Source: Limnephilus marmoratus (taxonomy: Eukaryota > Arthropoda > Insecta > Trichoptera > Limnephilidae). From it: a stretch of 64,000 nt of DNA. The stretch spans positions 57,516,665-57,580,664 of the forward strand of contig OU862906.1 in assembly GCA_917880885.1 (NCBI GenBank). Direction: 5' to 3'. How positions within the stretch are numbered: position 1 is the first letter of the stretch; every line of letters begins with the position of its first letter. The notes beneath the pieces are model-generated. The model was not told the origin of the DNA. It saw only the letters and a list, made by a program, of their open reading frames with translations, and ran no database searches. Position numbers and translations under genes: made by a program. This document shows, piece after piece, positions 43,601 to 53,100 of this stretch.

Positions 43601-45322
43601 AACATATCTCGCCGCTGGGATGTGGGCCTGATGACATATTTCATCGTGGGAATGACGCAGTGGCAGTCCATGACTTTTCAGTGGGGTAAAATGCTAAAAT
43701 TGAAAATTAAGACCGTGCCTCCCCAAACTGAAAAATCTTCTTAGAGCCCGTTCACGCTTCCGTTTTAAAAACGAGACCCGCCTCCGTTTTTAAAACGGAA
43801 GCCTTAGGCCCCTGTTCACGCTTCCGTTTTTAAAACGGATCCGTTTTGAAAACGGATCCTACTCTACGAAAATCCTACGAAAACAACGACCAAAACATTT
43901 TATTTGCTCATTCTTCAGTAGACGGTCGTGCGCAATGGACGACGATGAAGCTCTTGTTGTCATGTGGTACTTATTAAAAAGAAGGAAAAAAGTGAAGAGA
44001 AAATTTGAGTACACCCAATAATAGCTGAAAGATTTTCTGTAGGAACTTTCCAAGTGTTAATTGGTGAGTTGAGAAGTGATGAACTAAAGTTCTTTAATTA
44101 TTTTAGAATGTCTATCACTTCCTTTAACTATCTACTGGAACGAGTTTCAGAGAGCTTAACGTATCAAAATACAAAATTGAGAGAGTGCATTTATCCAGAA
44201 GAAAAGAAAACGGATCCGTTCTCCGTGTAGTGTGAACAGCTCCATTGAAATATATGAGCCGGCGCGTTCCGTTTCGACTTCAAAACGGACGCTCTGCGTA
44301 GGCGATCTCTCCGGCAAAACATAACGAATCCGTTTTCAAGTCGGAACCGACAAGTGTGAACAGCTCCATAGAGCCACCACAGCAGCTAGGGCTTCCGTTT
44401 TAAAAACGGAGGCGGGTACCGTTTTTAAAACGGAAATGTGAACGGCCTCTTACAAAAAATTTAATTTTTTAAAAAATATGTAGGTATTTCCAGCTACAAC
44501 AACATCAGTAATATTGTATTTAATCTTAGAACTCTAGTTCACCAAGTCTAGAACCGCCCCTGGCGTCACGACATATTATCACACTGCGATGATTTCTATA
44601 GGACGAAATAACCCATAATCCTATAAATATAATTACTCCCTGTATAAACACACTAAGCCAAATTAAATATCTCTATATCAGGTAAATGAAATGATTTATC
44701 CACATAAACAATAAATTTAGATTAAAAAAAAAAATTATTAAAAATTACAAAATTCTAAATGTATATCCTGTGTAATGAGATTTTTTAGCAGCGTAAAGAA
44801 AGGGTTTAAAATTCAACTGTTATGTTATTTTCCCAACAGAGTCACCAGTTCCGAATGCACAGCGATGTTCAGTCGATGATATGCTACCACTGTGGTAAGA
44901 CTTTCAAGAACAGTGAGACTCTCCGGGAACATCTCCTGAGGGTGACCAGCAGAAAAGATTTTGAATGTCCCGAATGCAACAAAAAATACCGGAGCCAAAA
45001 GGAACTAGAGAACCACACCAAATGGCACTCGCAGTTGAAACCGTTCCAATGCTCTCAATGCGGGAAAGGTTACAAGTCCAGCAATCATTTGAATAATCAC
45101 ATGAGGCAACATACGGGGGAACGGCCTTACCGGTGTGATATTTGCACCAGTTCCTTCATGACTTCCAGCGTACTGAAGAAGCACACAATGATTCACAGCG
45201 GAGAAAAGCCTCATGTCTGCCAGGTTTGCAGGAAAGGATTTATTGAAAAGTCCAATCTTAAAAATCACTTGAGAACACACAAACAGTTTTTGGAACTGCA
45301 TTCTTCAAAACCACTATTTTAA
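34626..45322 (+). CDS. ZAD-domain C2H2 zinc-finger protein (8 exons, about 525 aa)
   Basis: Probable DNA-binding transcription regulator. Exons: 34626-34751, 34837-34968, 35975-36236, 38028-38129, 38930-39062, 40821-41051, 41158-41266, 44840-45322; all junctions keep phase and have GT-AG. Exons 1-2 form the zinc-coordinating ZAD (ICRACMSS ... GLCTKCNKLL), a dimerisation domain. Exon 3 is an acidic linker plus the start of finger 1 (CPICMKTFG, finished in exon 4 as C2HC-type). About 11 further fingers follow; the last four (FECPECNK, FQCSQCGK, YRCDICTS, HVCQVCRK) lie in exon 8 with TGERP/SGEKP-type linkers. The first finger of exon 8 ends HLLRVTS and lacks the last His. Introns hold PIF, foldback and LINE insertions. 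Orthology not assigned. Confidence 0.9.
35270..35815. repeat. Dispersed repeat (copy A) interrupted by a foldback MITE
   Basis: 35275-35364 plus 35697-35815 matches, inverted and uninterrupted, 49795-49985 (GGTGTACAT, AACTTTTAGATTT, TAGATCATATTTCTAACCAT, TTTCTATGAGACC). The intact copy supplies the empty site for the MITE at 35365-35696. Confidence 0.6.
35365..35696. mobile_element. Foldback MITE, GAACAAACGTCAACGGTT ends, copy 1
   Basis: The left end GAACAAACGTCAACGGTT and right end AACCGTTGACGTTTGTTC form an inverted repeat. The body (TTGTGTATGTTATCTTTAC...CAACCTCCCCCAATGCAAAT) recurs in inverse orientation at the right edge of the window. Confidence 0.7.
35806..35946. repeat. Short hairpin MITE
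   Basis: ATCGATGCTGGAAAGGATAA near 35808 pairs with TTATCCTTTCCAAGTCGATA near 35925, and TGGCTAAAGCGC pairs loosely with GCGCTGTATCCA. About 140 bp in all, ending just before the acceptor of ZNF exon 3. Confidence 0.55.
36283..36556. repeat. MITE with GTCAGCGCAGA ends
   Basis: GGCAGTCAGCGCAGAGGTGG near 36295 is inverted near 36525 (CCATTCTGCGCTGACCACC). The interior is A+T-rich and non-coding; it lies in ZNF intron 3. Confidence 0.45.
37242..37935 (-). repeat. SINE-like repeat copy 5, split by a MITE
   Basis: Left piece 37245-37293 is the tail hairpin (CTCCACACAAGAAACCCTGAGG...CAGGGCCTG). Right piece 37553-37935 continues with CTGTCATCTTTGGGGATGC, the body, and CCAATAAATGGTTCC. The two halves rejoin exactly when the MITE is removed. 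Confidence 0.75.
37294..37552. mobile_element. MITE (259 bp) with long TIRs, TSD CTG
   Basis: Ends CCTAGCGATTCCGTATTTTT and its complement extend with few mismatches for about 43 bp (through TTATTGGATAACG) and weakly to about 95 bp. CTG flanks both sides (37291-37293, 37553-37555). Superfamily undetermined from a 3-bp duplication. Confidence 0.75.
38255..38840. mobile_element. Large foldback element with TTAA-bounded inner palindrome
   Basis: Arms of about 180 bp in inverse orientation: GCAGATCCCGCCAATGTCTG (about 38266) through AAGGCGCGCTCGGCAAAATT to TGATATTGACAGT (about 38435), and the mirror image from about 38650 to 38840. Near-perfect inner arms are bounded by TTAA at 38351-38354 and 38735-38738. 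It lies in ZNF intron 4, ending about 90 bp before exon 5. Confidence 0.75.
39100..40732. mobile_element. PIF/Harbinger element, TSD TAA, copy 1
   Basis: TAA at 39097-39099 and 40733-40735; ends CAGCCGTTGTTCCCAACC and GGATTGGGAATAGCGGCTG. The minus strand near 40330-40430 keeps a transposase N-terminal trace (NIGFHRR) homologous to 50612-50827. A second element occupies about 39352-40005. It ends 88 bp before ZNF exon 6. Confidence 0.75.
39352..40005. mobile_element. Element nested in the PIF copy, AACCACTGGAGCGAT ends
   Basis: TTAACCACTGGAGCGATTTT at about 39348 is inverted at about 39983 (GATCGCTCCAGTGGCTAA). The interior has a repeated AAAAATGGACCAC and an unassigned 81-codon frame at 39612. 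The second PIF copy lacks this segment. Confidence 0.55.
41327..41448 (+). repeat. ~68-bp tandem duplication
   Basis: GATGCCGTTGTCCCACTAGC ... GGGCAGTTGGGACTCTTGC ... ATTACAAAAACAACAA occurs twice in a row. The unit resembles a tRNA-SINE 3' segment; it lies just after ZNF exon 7. Confidence 0.7.
41699..43600 (-). mobile_element. 5'-truncated LINE with intact RT frame
   Basis: The minus-strand element ends in an A run (T run at 41699-41708). ORF 43567-41735 has 610 codons: KNGKAPGIDDVPAELIKPA, HRTLSLISHASKILTNII, GDQYGFRRGVGTREAIL, IDLEKAFDKVEW, RQGVRQGCSLSPVLFN and IRFADDIALVAESEEELQ, then a C-terminal RARWIGHVIRQEGLL and GRPRREYLEDLL. Endonuclease and ORF1 are missing. The active-site box is FADD. 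RTE-like by overall look; clade not certain. Inserted in ZNF intron 7, antisense. Confidence 0.9.
43744..44449. mobile_element. PIF/Harbinger deletion derivative (706 bp, TSD TTA)
   Basis: TTA at 43741-43743 and 44450-44452; ends GAGCCCGTTCACGCTTCCG and ...GTGAACGGCCTC. Repeats of TCCGTTTTTAAAACGGA fill both subterminal regions. The interior (43934-44210) reads MDDDEALVVMWYLLKRRKK and, after stops, KFFNYFRMSITSFNYLLERV, a transposase N-terminus. Confidence 0.85.
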
Positions 45323-45610
45323 ATATTTACATTAATGTAATCTGTATGTAATGTTTATTGTACCTTTACCAGTTTATGACTTTGTGGCAGAGCGGTAAGC
45401 TTCTTAGCTCTGGACTCAGAGGTTGCAAGTTTGAAACTCGGCGGGGAAAAGAAATTTTAATTACAACTTCATATGGATTATTTCACTTTAAATTTCATTA
45501 AAATAATATGTAGTACATTAACACCTCGTTCCAGTGTTAATTTCTCAGCATCCCCTTGTGAAAAGCCACCTTTCAGAATCGAAACATAGCTTGAAATGGC
45601 TTTAGAACAT

Positions 45611-46688
45611 AGATTCTCAACCTTTTTTTGCCCACTTGGAGAATATTTTTATTTCGAGCTATTCTCGATTTATTCTAAGTTGTGAATCCGAAACAGCAAT
45701 TATTAACAAGATTATATTTACCACAACGGGGGGCGTAATGGGATACCACCAGGGCCGGATTAACCATGTCGGGGCCCCTAGGCAATGCACGTCTCGGGGC
45801 CCCTTTACCAATGGCGGACTAACAGGGGGTGGGGGGGGGGGGGTGGGGGGTTGAAGGGCTTCCAAACATGTCGGTATATTGAGTATAGTGTCAAAATTTC
45901 AAGTAAATCGGAGCAAAACTAACGATGGTACAGCGTTTCAAGCGACCGGCTCTCACTTTTATTTTCCCAAGCAGGAGGTAGTGCATACTGAAGCTTGTAC
46001 AACACTTATATTTTAAACATATGTAGGTATGTATAATTAAAAATTAAATGAAACAAATGCCAATATAAACCACACACGGCACCATCAATCACTTCAGATA
46101 CTAAGTAATGTTGCAACAAACAGAAGAAAAGAAAAGTAAAATACAAGTATGTTTACATATTTGTTTTAATTATAGACTTTTTAATTATTATTTGTGCATG
46201 ATGTGAACATTAGTTATTTATTGGGTTATAACCTAATTATTATAATTTGTTGTTTTCTTTAATGCGTGTACCTAATGTTATTAACCAGTAAATGTTCCTA
46301 ATAAAAATAAAAAAAAAAAACATCTTGGAAGCTGACTTTTTCCGAAACTTCGTTGCTAACTAATCGAAGCAAGTCATTTTTTCCCGGGACGCGGGGCCCC
46401 TAGCCGACGGTACTGGATACCACGACAGCTACATTTGCCATAATGGAGTTACATTTGCCATGACGGAGGGAAAGGGAAAATATTTTAAGGTGTGACGTAA
46501 TTTATGGATGGCCCCTAATGGGATGAGATGGGGCAAAAGAGGATGGGATGGGTTTCTCTGGGTCTCCTACCGCCCCCCTGAAAGTCTGAAACCAATTTTC
46601 CCCCCAATTTTCTCTTGATCTTCTACCGCCCCCCTGAAGGTCTAAAACGCCCCCAAGGTGGCGTTATCGCCCACGTTGAGAACCTATA
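45611..46688. mobile_element. hAT-like element, direct repeat CTTTAGAACAT
   Basis: Direct repeats CTTTAGAACAT at 45600-45610 and 46689-46699, and ends AGATTCTCAACCTTTTTTTG and CGTTGAGAACCTATA. The TTCTCAACC end is common in Charlie-like hATs. It encloses a second hAT and a C-rich segment with ACCGCCCCCCTGAA twice. Confidence 0.7.
45750..46415. mobile_element. hAT element nested in a hAT (666 bp, TSD GATACCAC)
   Basis: GATACCAC at 45742-45749 and 46416-46423. Left end CAGGGCCGGATTAACC, right end ...CGACGGTACTG, with GGGGCCCCTAG near both ends. No transposase. Confidence 0.8.
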
Positions 46689-47172
46689 CTTTAGAACATC
46701 TGTCCTGATGATGGACACTGTAACGCTGTCCAAAACGTTGGCTAAAGAAGGGAGAAGCGCAATACAGCACAATAACTGAAAAATTAATCACAATAATACT
46801 TTTAGCTGTGAAAATCTCAAATTATATCCGGCTTCAGCCATTAGCCATCAGCCTTCAGCCGCGGTTATTGACCAGATCTGAATACCCAGCTTCTTGCCAA
46901 CATTCCCTTCCCCTCCCTCTTCACTTCTGCCTCACAGCTCACAGCATACCAAATGGTCCCACTGCCTTTGGCCAGTTGTGCAATATTAAAAAAGTGCAAT
47001 AATATGTTTTCAGTCAAAAAGAGGGTAAATTGGTTAAGAAAAAGATTCAATAAAATCGCAGCTCCAAATATATTTATTTTCAGTTAATTTTCTTATCTTT
47101 TAAAGTTAGTTGCCACTACCAAGCGATCACTTGTAAATTAAATGTACACAGGTACTAATAACAATACAATAC

Positions 47173-50100
47173 TTACAAAAAGTATTCCTTTAATCTTGGA
47201 ATAGGTTTTCTTTCTCCGGGCAATTTGTAAATGAATCTAGACAAAAGTCCGCTGGCTACAACTACTTTAGTTTTCTTATCAAATGTGTGTCTATTCCCAT
47301 TGGGAAAGGTATGAAGGTAAGGAGATCCAACTTGTGCAGCTTCTCTTGGTCTTGTTATTAAGGGGCGACAGCCCGCAAAGCTAAAGTAAATGGAGCGGGA
47401 ATACTTATTGATTAAGTTATTAGAAACATCAAATATGACTTCAGGGGGGAAAATGTTTTCTTGTTTTATAGGAAAGTAATGCAATGTCCGACATTTTGGT
47501 TTCTTTTTTAAAACTTTGGGAGGTGAATATGGAGATTCATCAAAGTCTTCCTTAATGGTCACTGGAGGCTCTTCAATTTTTTCTGAAATATTCAACAAAA
47601 TATTAACTTTGAACCATTTTTTTTTAAGTAACATGTATTGATATTTTAGAAAGCATATACTATGTAAATAACAAAAGCTCCTGGAGTTGATTCCGGTTTT
47701 GAACAATTTTTCTCTTCAAATTGAACACAAACCAAAAACGTTGTTAGTCACAAAACCTGCTCTAGTAATTTTTGCTAGTTTTGAAACATTTTCAAAAAGT
47801 GTTTGAATAAGTTAATATACGTAATATTAATATTTTTCGCTACACATCAACAGAATAATTCATGTATATTTAAGTATTTGGCATAAAATGTTAATTCTTT
47901 TTTTACAATGTTTCCAGAGCGGGTTTTGCAACTCCACAACTCAAATACTGATGTACAATAAAAATATAGATGTTACTAAATACCTGGATAAAGGCAGTGT
48001 ATTCTATGTGGAATCAATGCATCTCCTAGCATTTCGTACAGCATTTCATCAATATATGCCATTTCAGAATTAAATTTATTCAGGTATGGCCTGAGAAACA
48101 CATATGCGGCATTCTGAAACAAATGTTTACAGTAAGAAAAAAGAGTGATAAATGAATTATGTAATAAAAAATTAACCAAATCCAATGTCATAAAACACAC
48201 TCACGAAGAATACCCAAAGGTATTATATATTTTTGAGAGGAAGATCCTGAGAAGAATCTTTTTAGTCTCACAATAAAAAGGTATCTGGCGGACGGAGTAG
48301 GTCAAAACTATGAAAACTGGGATCACAAAGCAATCATAAATGCGGGAAGAGGCTGGCGAAGGAGTGTTTGCAGGGGTAAACTTGGATATATGTGAAGTTG
48401 AGGCGTTAACTAGAGATGACCAGGACACTGATGATGATGTACTCAAAATATTTACCAGCAAAGCTTCATACATCCCCGGGCAGAAGATTTTAACATTTTC
48501 TCCACTGACAATGGCTTCAATCATCCCTAGGTGAGAGTATAGTCCGTCCACCAGGGCTTGTCTTCCTAGCGCGGCGAGGCAACTCACAAGTTGGGCAGAC
48601 AACCTTTCCTCAACTCCTTGGGCCAAGTAGTCCAAAACTATGCTTCTTCCTGAAAGCATATTAATCTATTCATGCCAATACTACGTACATCCTGTAACTA
48701 GCAAAAATTATGCATTACAAAATGAATTTTTAAAAATTAAATCCGTAAAAAAAATTGCAAGTGTGCAGTTCACAAGCGAAAGAAGGGAGACCTTCAGAAA
48801 ACTAAAATAGACGAGTGAGGAGGCTACGAAGCACCGCACAAAGAGGAGATTGATTATTCTATCTCATTCTCCCGCAGGCATTCTCTTTTTAGTGTCGCTT
48901 TTTCATTTCATCGAGTTTCAAATCACAATGGTACTAAAGAAGTTTTCACCTCAAAAATTGATATGGGAATGCTTTAATTTCGAGGTGAAAGTATCTCTCT
49001 CGCGAGAGACCACCTTTCAAAACATTACTTGAAATTACTTTTGTTATTACATATTTATATCATCTTTGTAAAAATCAATACCACGTATGAACCAATAATT
49101 TCAAAATAAGTTTTTTTTGTGCTTTCAGATGAACAGCACAAGATTGATTGGCTTTCAAATTGTGAAATTGACCAATAGGCTACTTGTACTCGATTAAAGT
49201 CAATACTGGGAATGAACCATCCCCAGAACATACATAAGCAAGCAAGAGCGCATACATCCCTAGATAGTTTTTTGTCCCTACTGAACATTTTTACAAATGG
49301 TTCTTCCGCAGTTTAAAACTTACGACGATATAGTTATAGGATATGAACAGTTAGATAGTTGCCCTTTTCTTTCTCCATTCCATACTACCCAATTTGGTGT
49401 GCTACAGCCCCACTGGCTCCAGGCAGTTGAACTCAGTGTTTACTAAACACATAACGAATGCATAAAAAACTACAGTAATACCAAATCTTACCTATATGAG
49501 ACAATTGCGGCCAAGTATTTGTTATGGCTGACATCATTCGACACATTTGTTCTGACAGGGTGCTCTCAGTCAAAACATTGGACACTAATATGGGAAACAG
49601 TCGCTGCAGCTGAAATCAGAGAATCAAAACTAGAGGAAAAATCCTACCGACAACGAAATTATTAGACAGAATATAAACATAATCTTCTGTCATTCAGAAC
49701 TCCACCATCTTACAGCCTACAAATAATATTACATATATGCATTGATGTTCTCCATTCTTGTTTAAATCAAATAAAATCCATAAGAGGTAATCGACCAACA
49801 CGACTCAGGCTAATTTGTTTGGTTTTTCGGAACAACTCACATGGGTCTCATAGAAACCTTTGTCTCTCTTACTATCATGGTTAGAAATATGATCTAAACA
49901 TGTTGTTGTTTGAGAAAATACCACACTTTACTTTCAAATCTAAAAGTTAACCGCAAAATAAGTCAAATGTACACCTTTACGAATTCTAACAGCCGTTGTG
50001 TCCAACATTTTCGGATGATTAATCAGAGTGAAGCTGAGCCTAGCGCCTTGCGCCGCTAAGCTAAGGTATGTTAGAAAAATGCTCCATTTTAGCTGTGTCC

Positions 50101-53100
50101 AACAACTTGATCGTAGCGCTCGGTGTGTAGCCCCATTTACTTTCGTACACCAAAAAATGACGTCAAGTTAGGAACTTTACATGTTAAATTAATACCGAAA
50201 CGTTAATTAATTTTATTTATTATTTGTACAGATATTTTATTTTAAATAGTGCAATACATAAACCGACATTTTACATTTTTAAAACAAACGTATTTAATAT
50301 GTTAAAAATAAGGTGTTAATTGACTTACTTTTTTGTTTACGTGCGTTTGAAGTTTGACATTAGAATCAGTTGAAATTTTGTATTCAAAATGGACAAGGCG
50401 AAGCTTTGGAAAAATTTTATGCCAAACGAAAAAATGAGACTTGTAGACCTAGTTACCTCGTCGCAGGTCATTTTGTCGAAAGCGACAGGTGGCCCAAACT
50501 ACGCTACGCTTGTAAAATCAAAAGAAGCTGCTTGGAATGACATTGTCCTCGACAAGTGCTAATTATATTCCACATATTATTACAAAAATGACACTCGAAT
50601 AAGTCAAAACTTTACCTTTCGCTTGCGTAAGTTAAATTATCTTCTACTTGGCTCAAAACATATAAAAAACACGCTTTTGTCATCCTAAAGCGGTTATAAA
50701 AATCGCCGTCATTTAATACTTCCATAAAATTTATATCGGCATCTTGCCGCCGCCTATATAATCCAATATTATCGTCAAGCATATCTGCCCATTCTACCAT
50801 ATTCACTATATTCAATATAGGATTCATATTTCAAATTGAAAAACCAAATAAAAAAAGCCTACAAAAGAGTGAACTGATGACAGATAATTACGATAATTAA
50901 TTGACATTGACAGCTCGATTGTTTTCGCGGATTTTCGTTCGCTCTGTTGTCAGTTTTTATAAGTAGGTCTTCCTTAGCAACTTTAATCCACCCGGCTACC
51001 TTCCTTACATTTGAGTGTGGTGGGACGATCATTGTGTTTCGACACAGCGTATTTGGGCATTTGAGCAGGGCTGAGCGGAGATCTCGGCTGAGCATAGGTT
51101 GGACACAACGGCTGTAAGTTTCCGAACGCAATTTGAAAAAAAATTATGAAACTTTGGGAATTTTTTTATTAATTATTTTTATATAAAATGATAAAAAGTG
51201 AGTTGACGATAAAGTCTACAATACATTTGCCTAATAAAATATGTGTTTTTATTTTTTTCCTTGTCAGTAATTTTAGTTATAAAAAATTATCAAATTTGAA
51301 AATATATTTCATCACCTTTCAAAAAAAAATTAAATTTTTGGATGCATTCAAAAATATTCCATTTATTTCAATATTATTATAAAAAAAATATATTTTGAAC
51401 TTCTGACAAAATAGAGGGGTCAAATGGTATTTGAATACTTTTAACGATTATTGATTTTTCAGATTTAAAGCATTAAAAAAAGTGGGTACTGAGGTTGCAA
51501 TTTGAATGTAATAATATAAATCTTATGTGTAAATGTCATATTTGCATCCAGTATTCAAACATTGGTAGTAACTCGCTTACAGAGACTGTTGGAAATGCAA
51601 GAATATCGAAGGCCTTCATGGTCGAGGGGTCCTTCATGCAATCCGAAGGCCGCGGGATCGAATTCTGGCATGCGCAAATAAATTCTGTTTGATTAATTTG
51701 TGTTATTTCACAATTAATTCATTTAAAATAATATATATTGTATTTGCGGCACGTTCCAGATTGGAAGATACTCTCAGTATCGCCCTGGTGTAGACCACCA
51801 TTCAGAATTTAAATGTTGCTTGAAATGGCTTTAGCTGTGTTTGGAGACTAGATCTGAATATCCAGGTACTTCACAACCTTCCTCTTCCCCATCTCCTTCC
51901 CCTCCCCACTACCTTTAACCTCGCAACATGCCCGAATTGGGGATGCCATAGTCTCAATGGCTCCAGGCGGGAGCAGCCGGGATTCTTGTGAGATATTAAC
52001 TTTAAAAAAAATGCGGGTGTATTTCATGATTCAAAAATCTGACCATTCTTTGCTTTAAATCTCAAATGCAGAAATTAATTTCATACTGTAACAAATGAAA
52101 TTCGACCAAGTAAAAAACAATTGAAAAAATAGACATTCTAAGGATAGTGTCCGTAGCGACAAAAATATAAAGCTAAGTTACTTGTAAAGTGACATCAGTA
52201 TCGGCGCAGCAAGGATTTATGAGCAGGGCTTCCAGCATATTGAGTGCCTGATGATGCAGGAGCTGAGCCAGTACAGGAATCGACTCCTCGTTCAGTACGA
52301 GAATTGAGAGTTTCATGAAATTGGGCACAATGGGGCCAATATGTGTGTTGGTGCTCAAATCATTCAGAGCTACCCGCACCAGGTGTTTGTTATTGCTTAG
52401 TACAGCTAAAAAATAGAGAAAATGTAGCTATATTCATAAAAGAGATTGTAAAATTACTCTGCAAAGAAACTAATCAACAATTCTTGTAAAAGTACTACTA
52501 TCTACAGGAAAACTTCCATACCGTGGGAGAAACAAATCATTATTTTGATATAATTAAGGGTAAAGGAACTTTGCATCCAAATACTAGGCGTTTACAAATA
52601 ATTATTTTTTATTTAATAATGTGGTTATTAAGTTATACAAGTATTTTAGTTTTTTATAATTGTGACAGCTGTTTCAGCTTACGATGCCATTTTCATACTG
52701 TGGTTAGGCCACTATGAGAAAATTTATTTATACAATTGTAAATTTCAATTTTGAAGGTGCCTGAATTGATTTATTACCGGTTAAACTGATTTATTGAGAA
52801 AATAATTATGACGGGGTACTTTCAAATCTGTTATCCCCACATTGAATGTTAACCGGTCACCAACTTAAGCAGATATATGCGCTAGAAACACGACAGCAGT
52901 CAAGTACAATTATTGTAGTTAGGACGTATAAACACGCTTATTATAAGCGTGTTTATACGTCAACGCGTGTGTCTCCATAGAAATCGTTCTAACTCTGTTA
53001 TTCTTTTAGTGACATCCCTAAAACAAAAAGTAAAAGGTCGATAGTAGATCACGCTGTACATCCCTATTCAAGTTGTCCATAGAAATACATAACAAGAATA

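Larger units (their letters stand above)
45375..46990 (+). repeat. tRNA-derived SINE, copy D, split by hAT insertions
   Basis: Head at 45388-45450 has a tRNA-like A box (TTGTGGCAGAGCGGTAAGC) and B-box trace. The body reaches GCTTGAAATGGCTTTAG at 45600 and resumes at about 46802 (AGCTGTGAAAATCTC...GACCAGATCTGAATACCCAG) to about 46990. Comparison with copy C at 51565 shows the gap is inserted sequence. Confidence 0.65.
49990..51114. mobile_element. PIF/Harbinger element, TSD TAA, copy 2
   Basis: TAA at 49987-49989 and 51115-51117; ends CAGCCGTTGTGTCCAAC and GTTGGACACAACGGCTG (17 bp perfect). A plus-strand Myb-like frame (50390-50563) and a minus-strand transposase N-terminus (50827-50612) converge; the catalytic domain is deleted. 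Confidence 0.85.
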
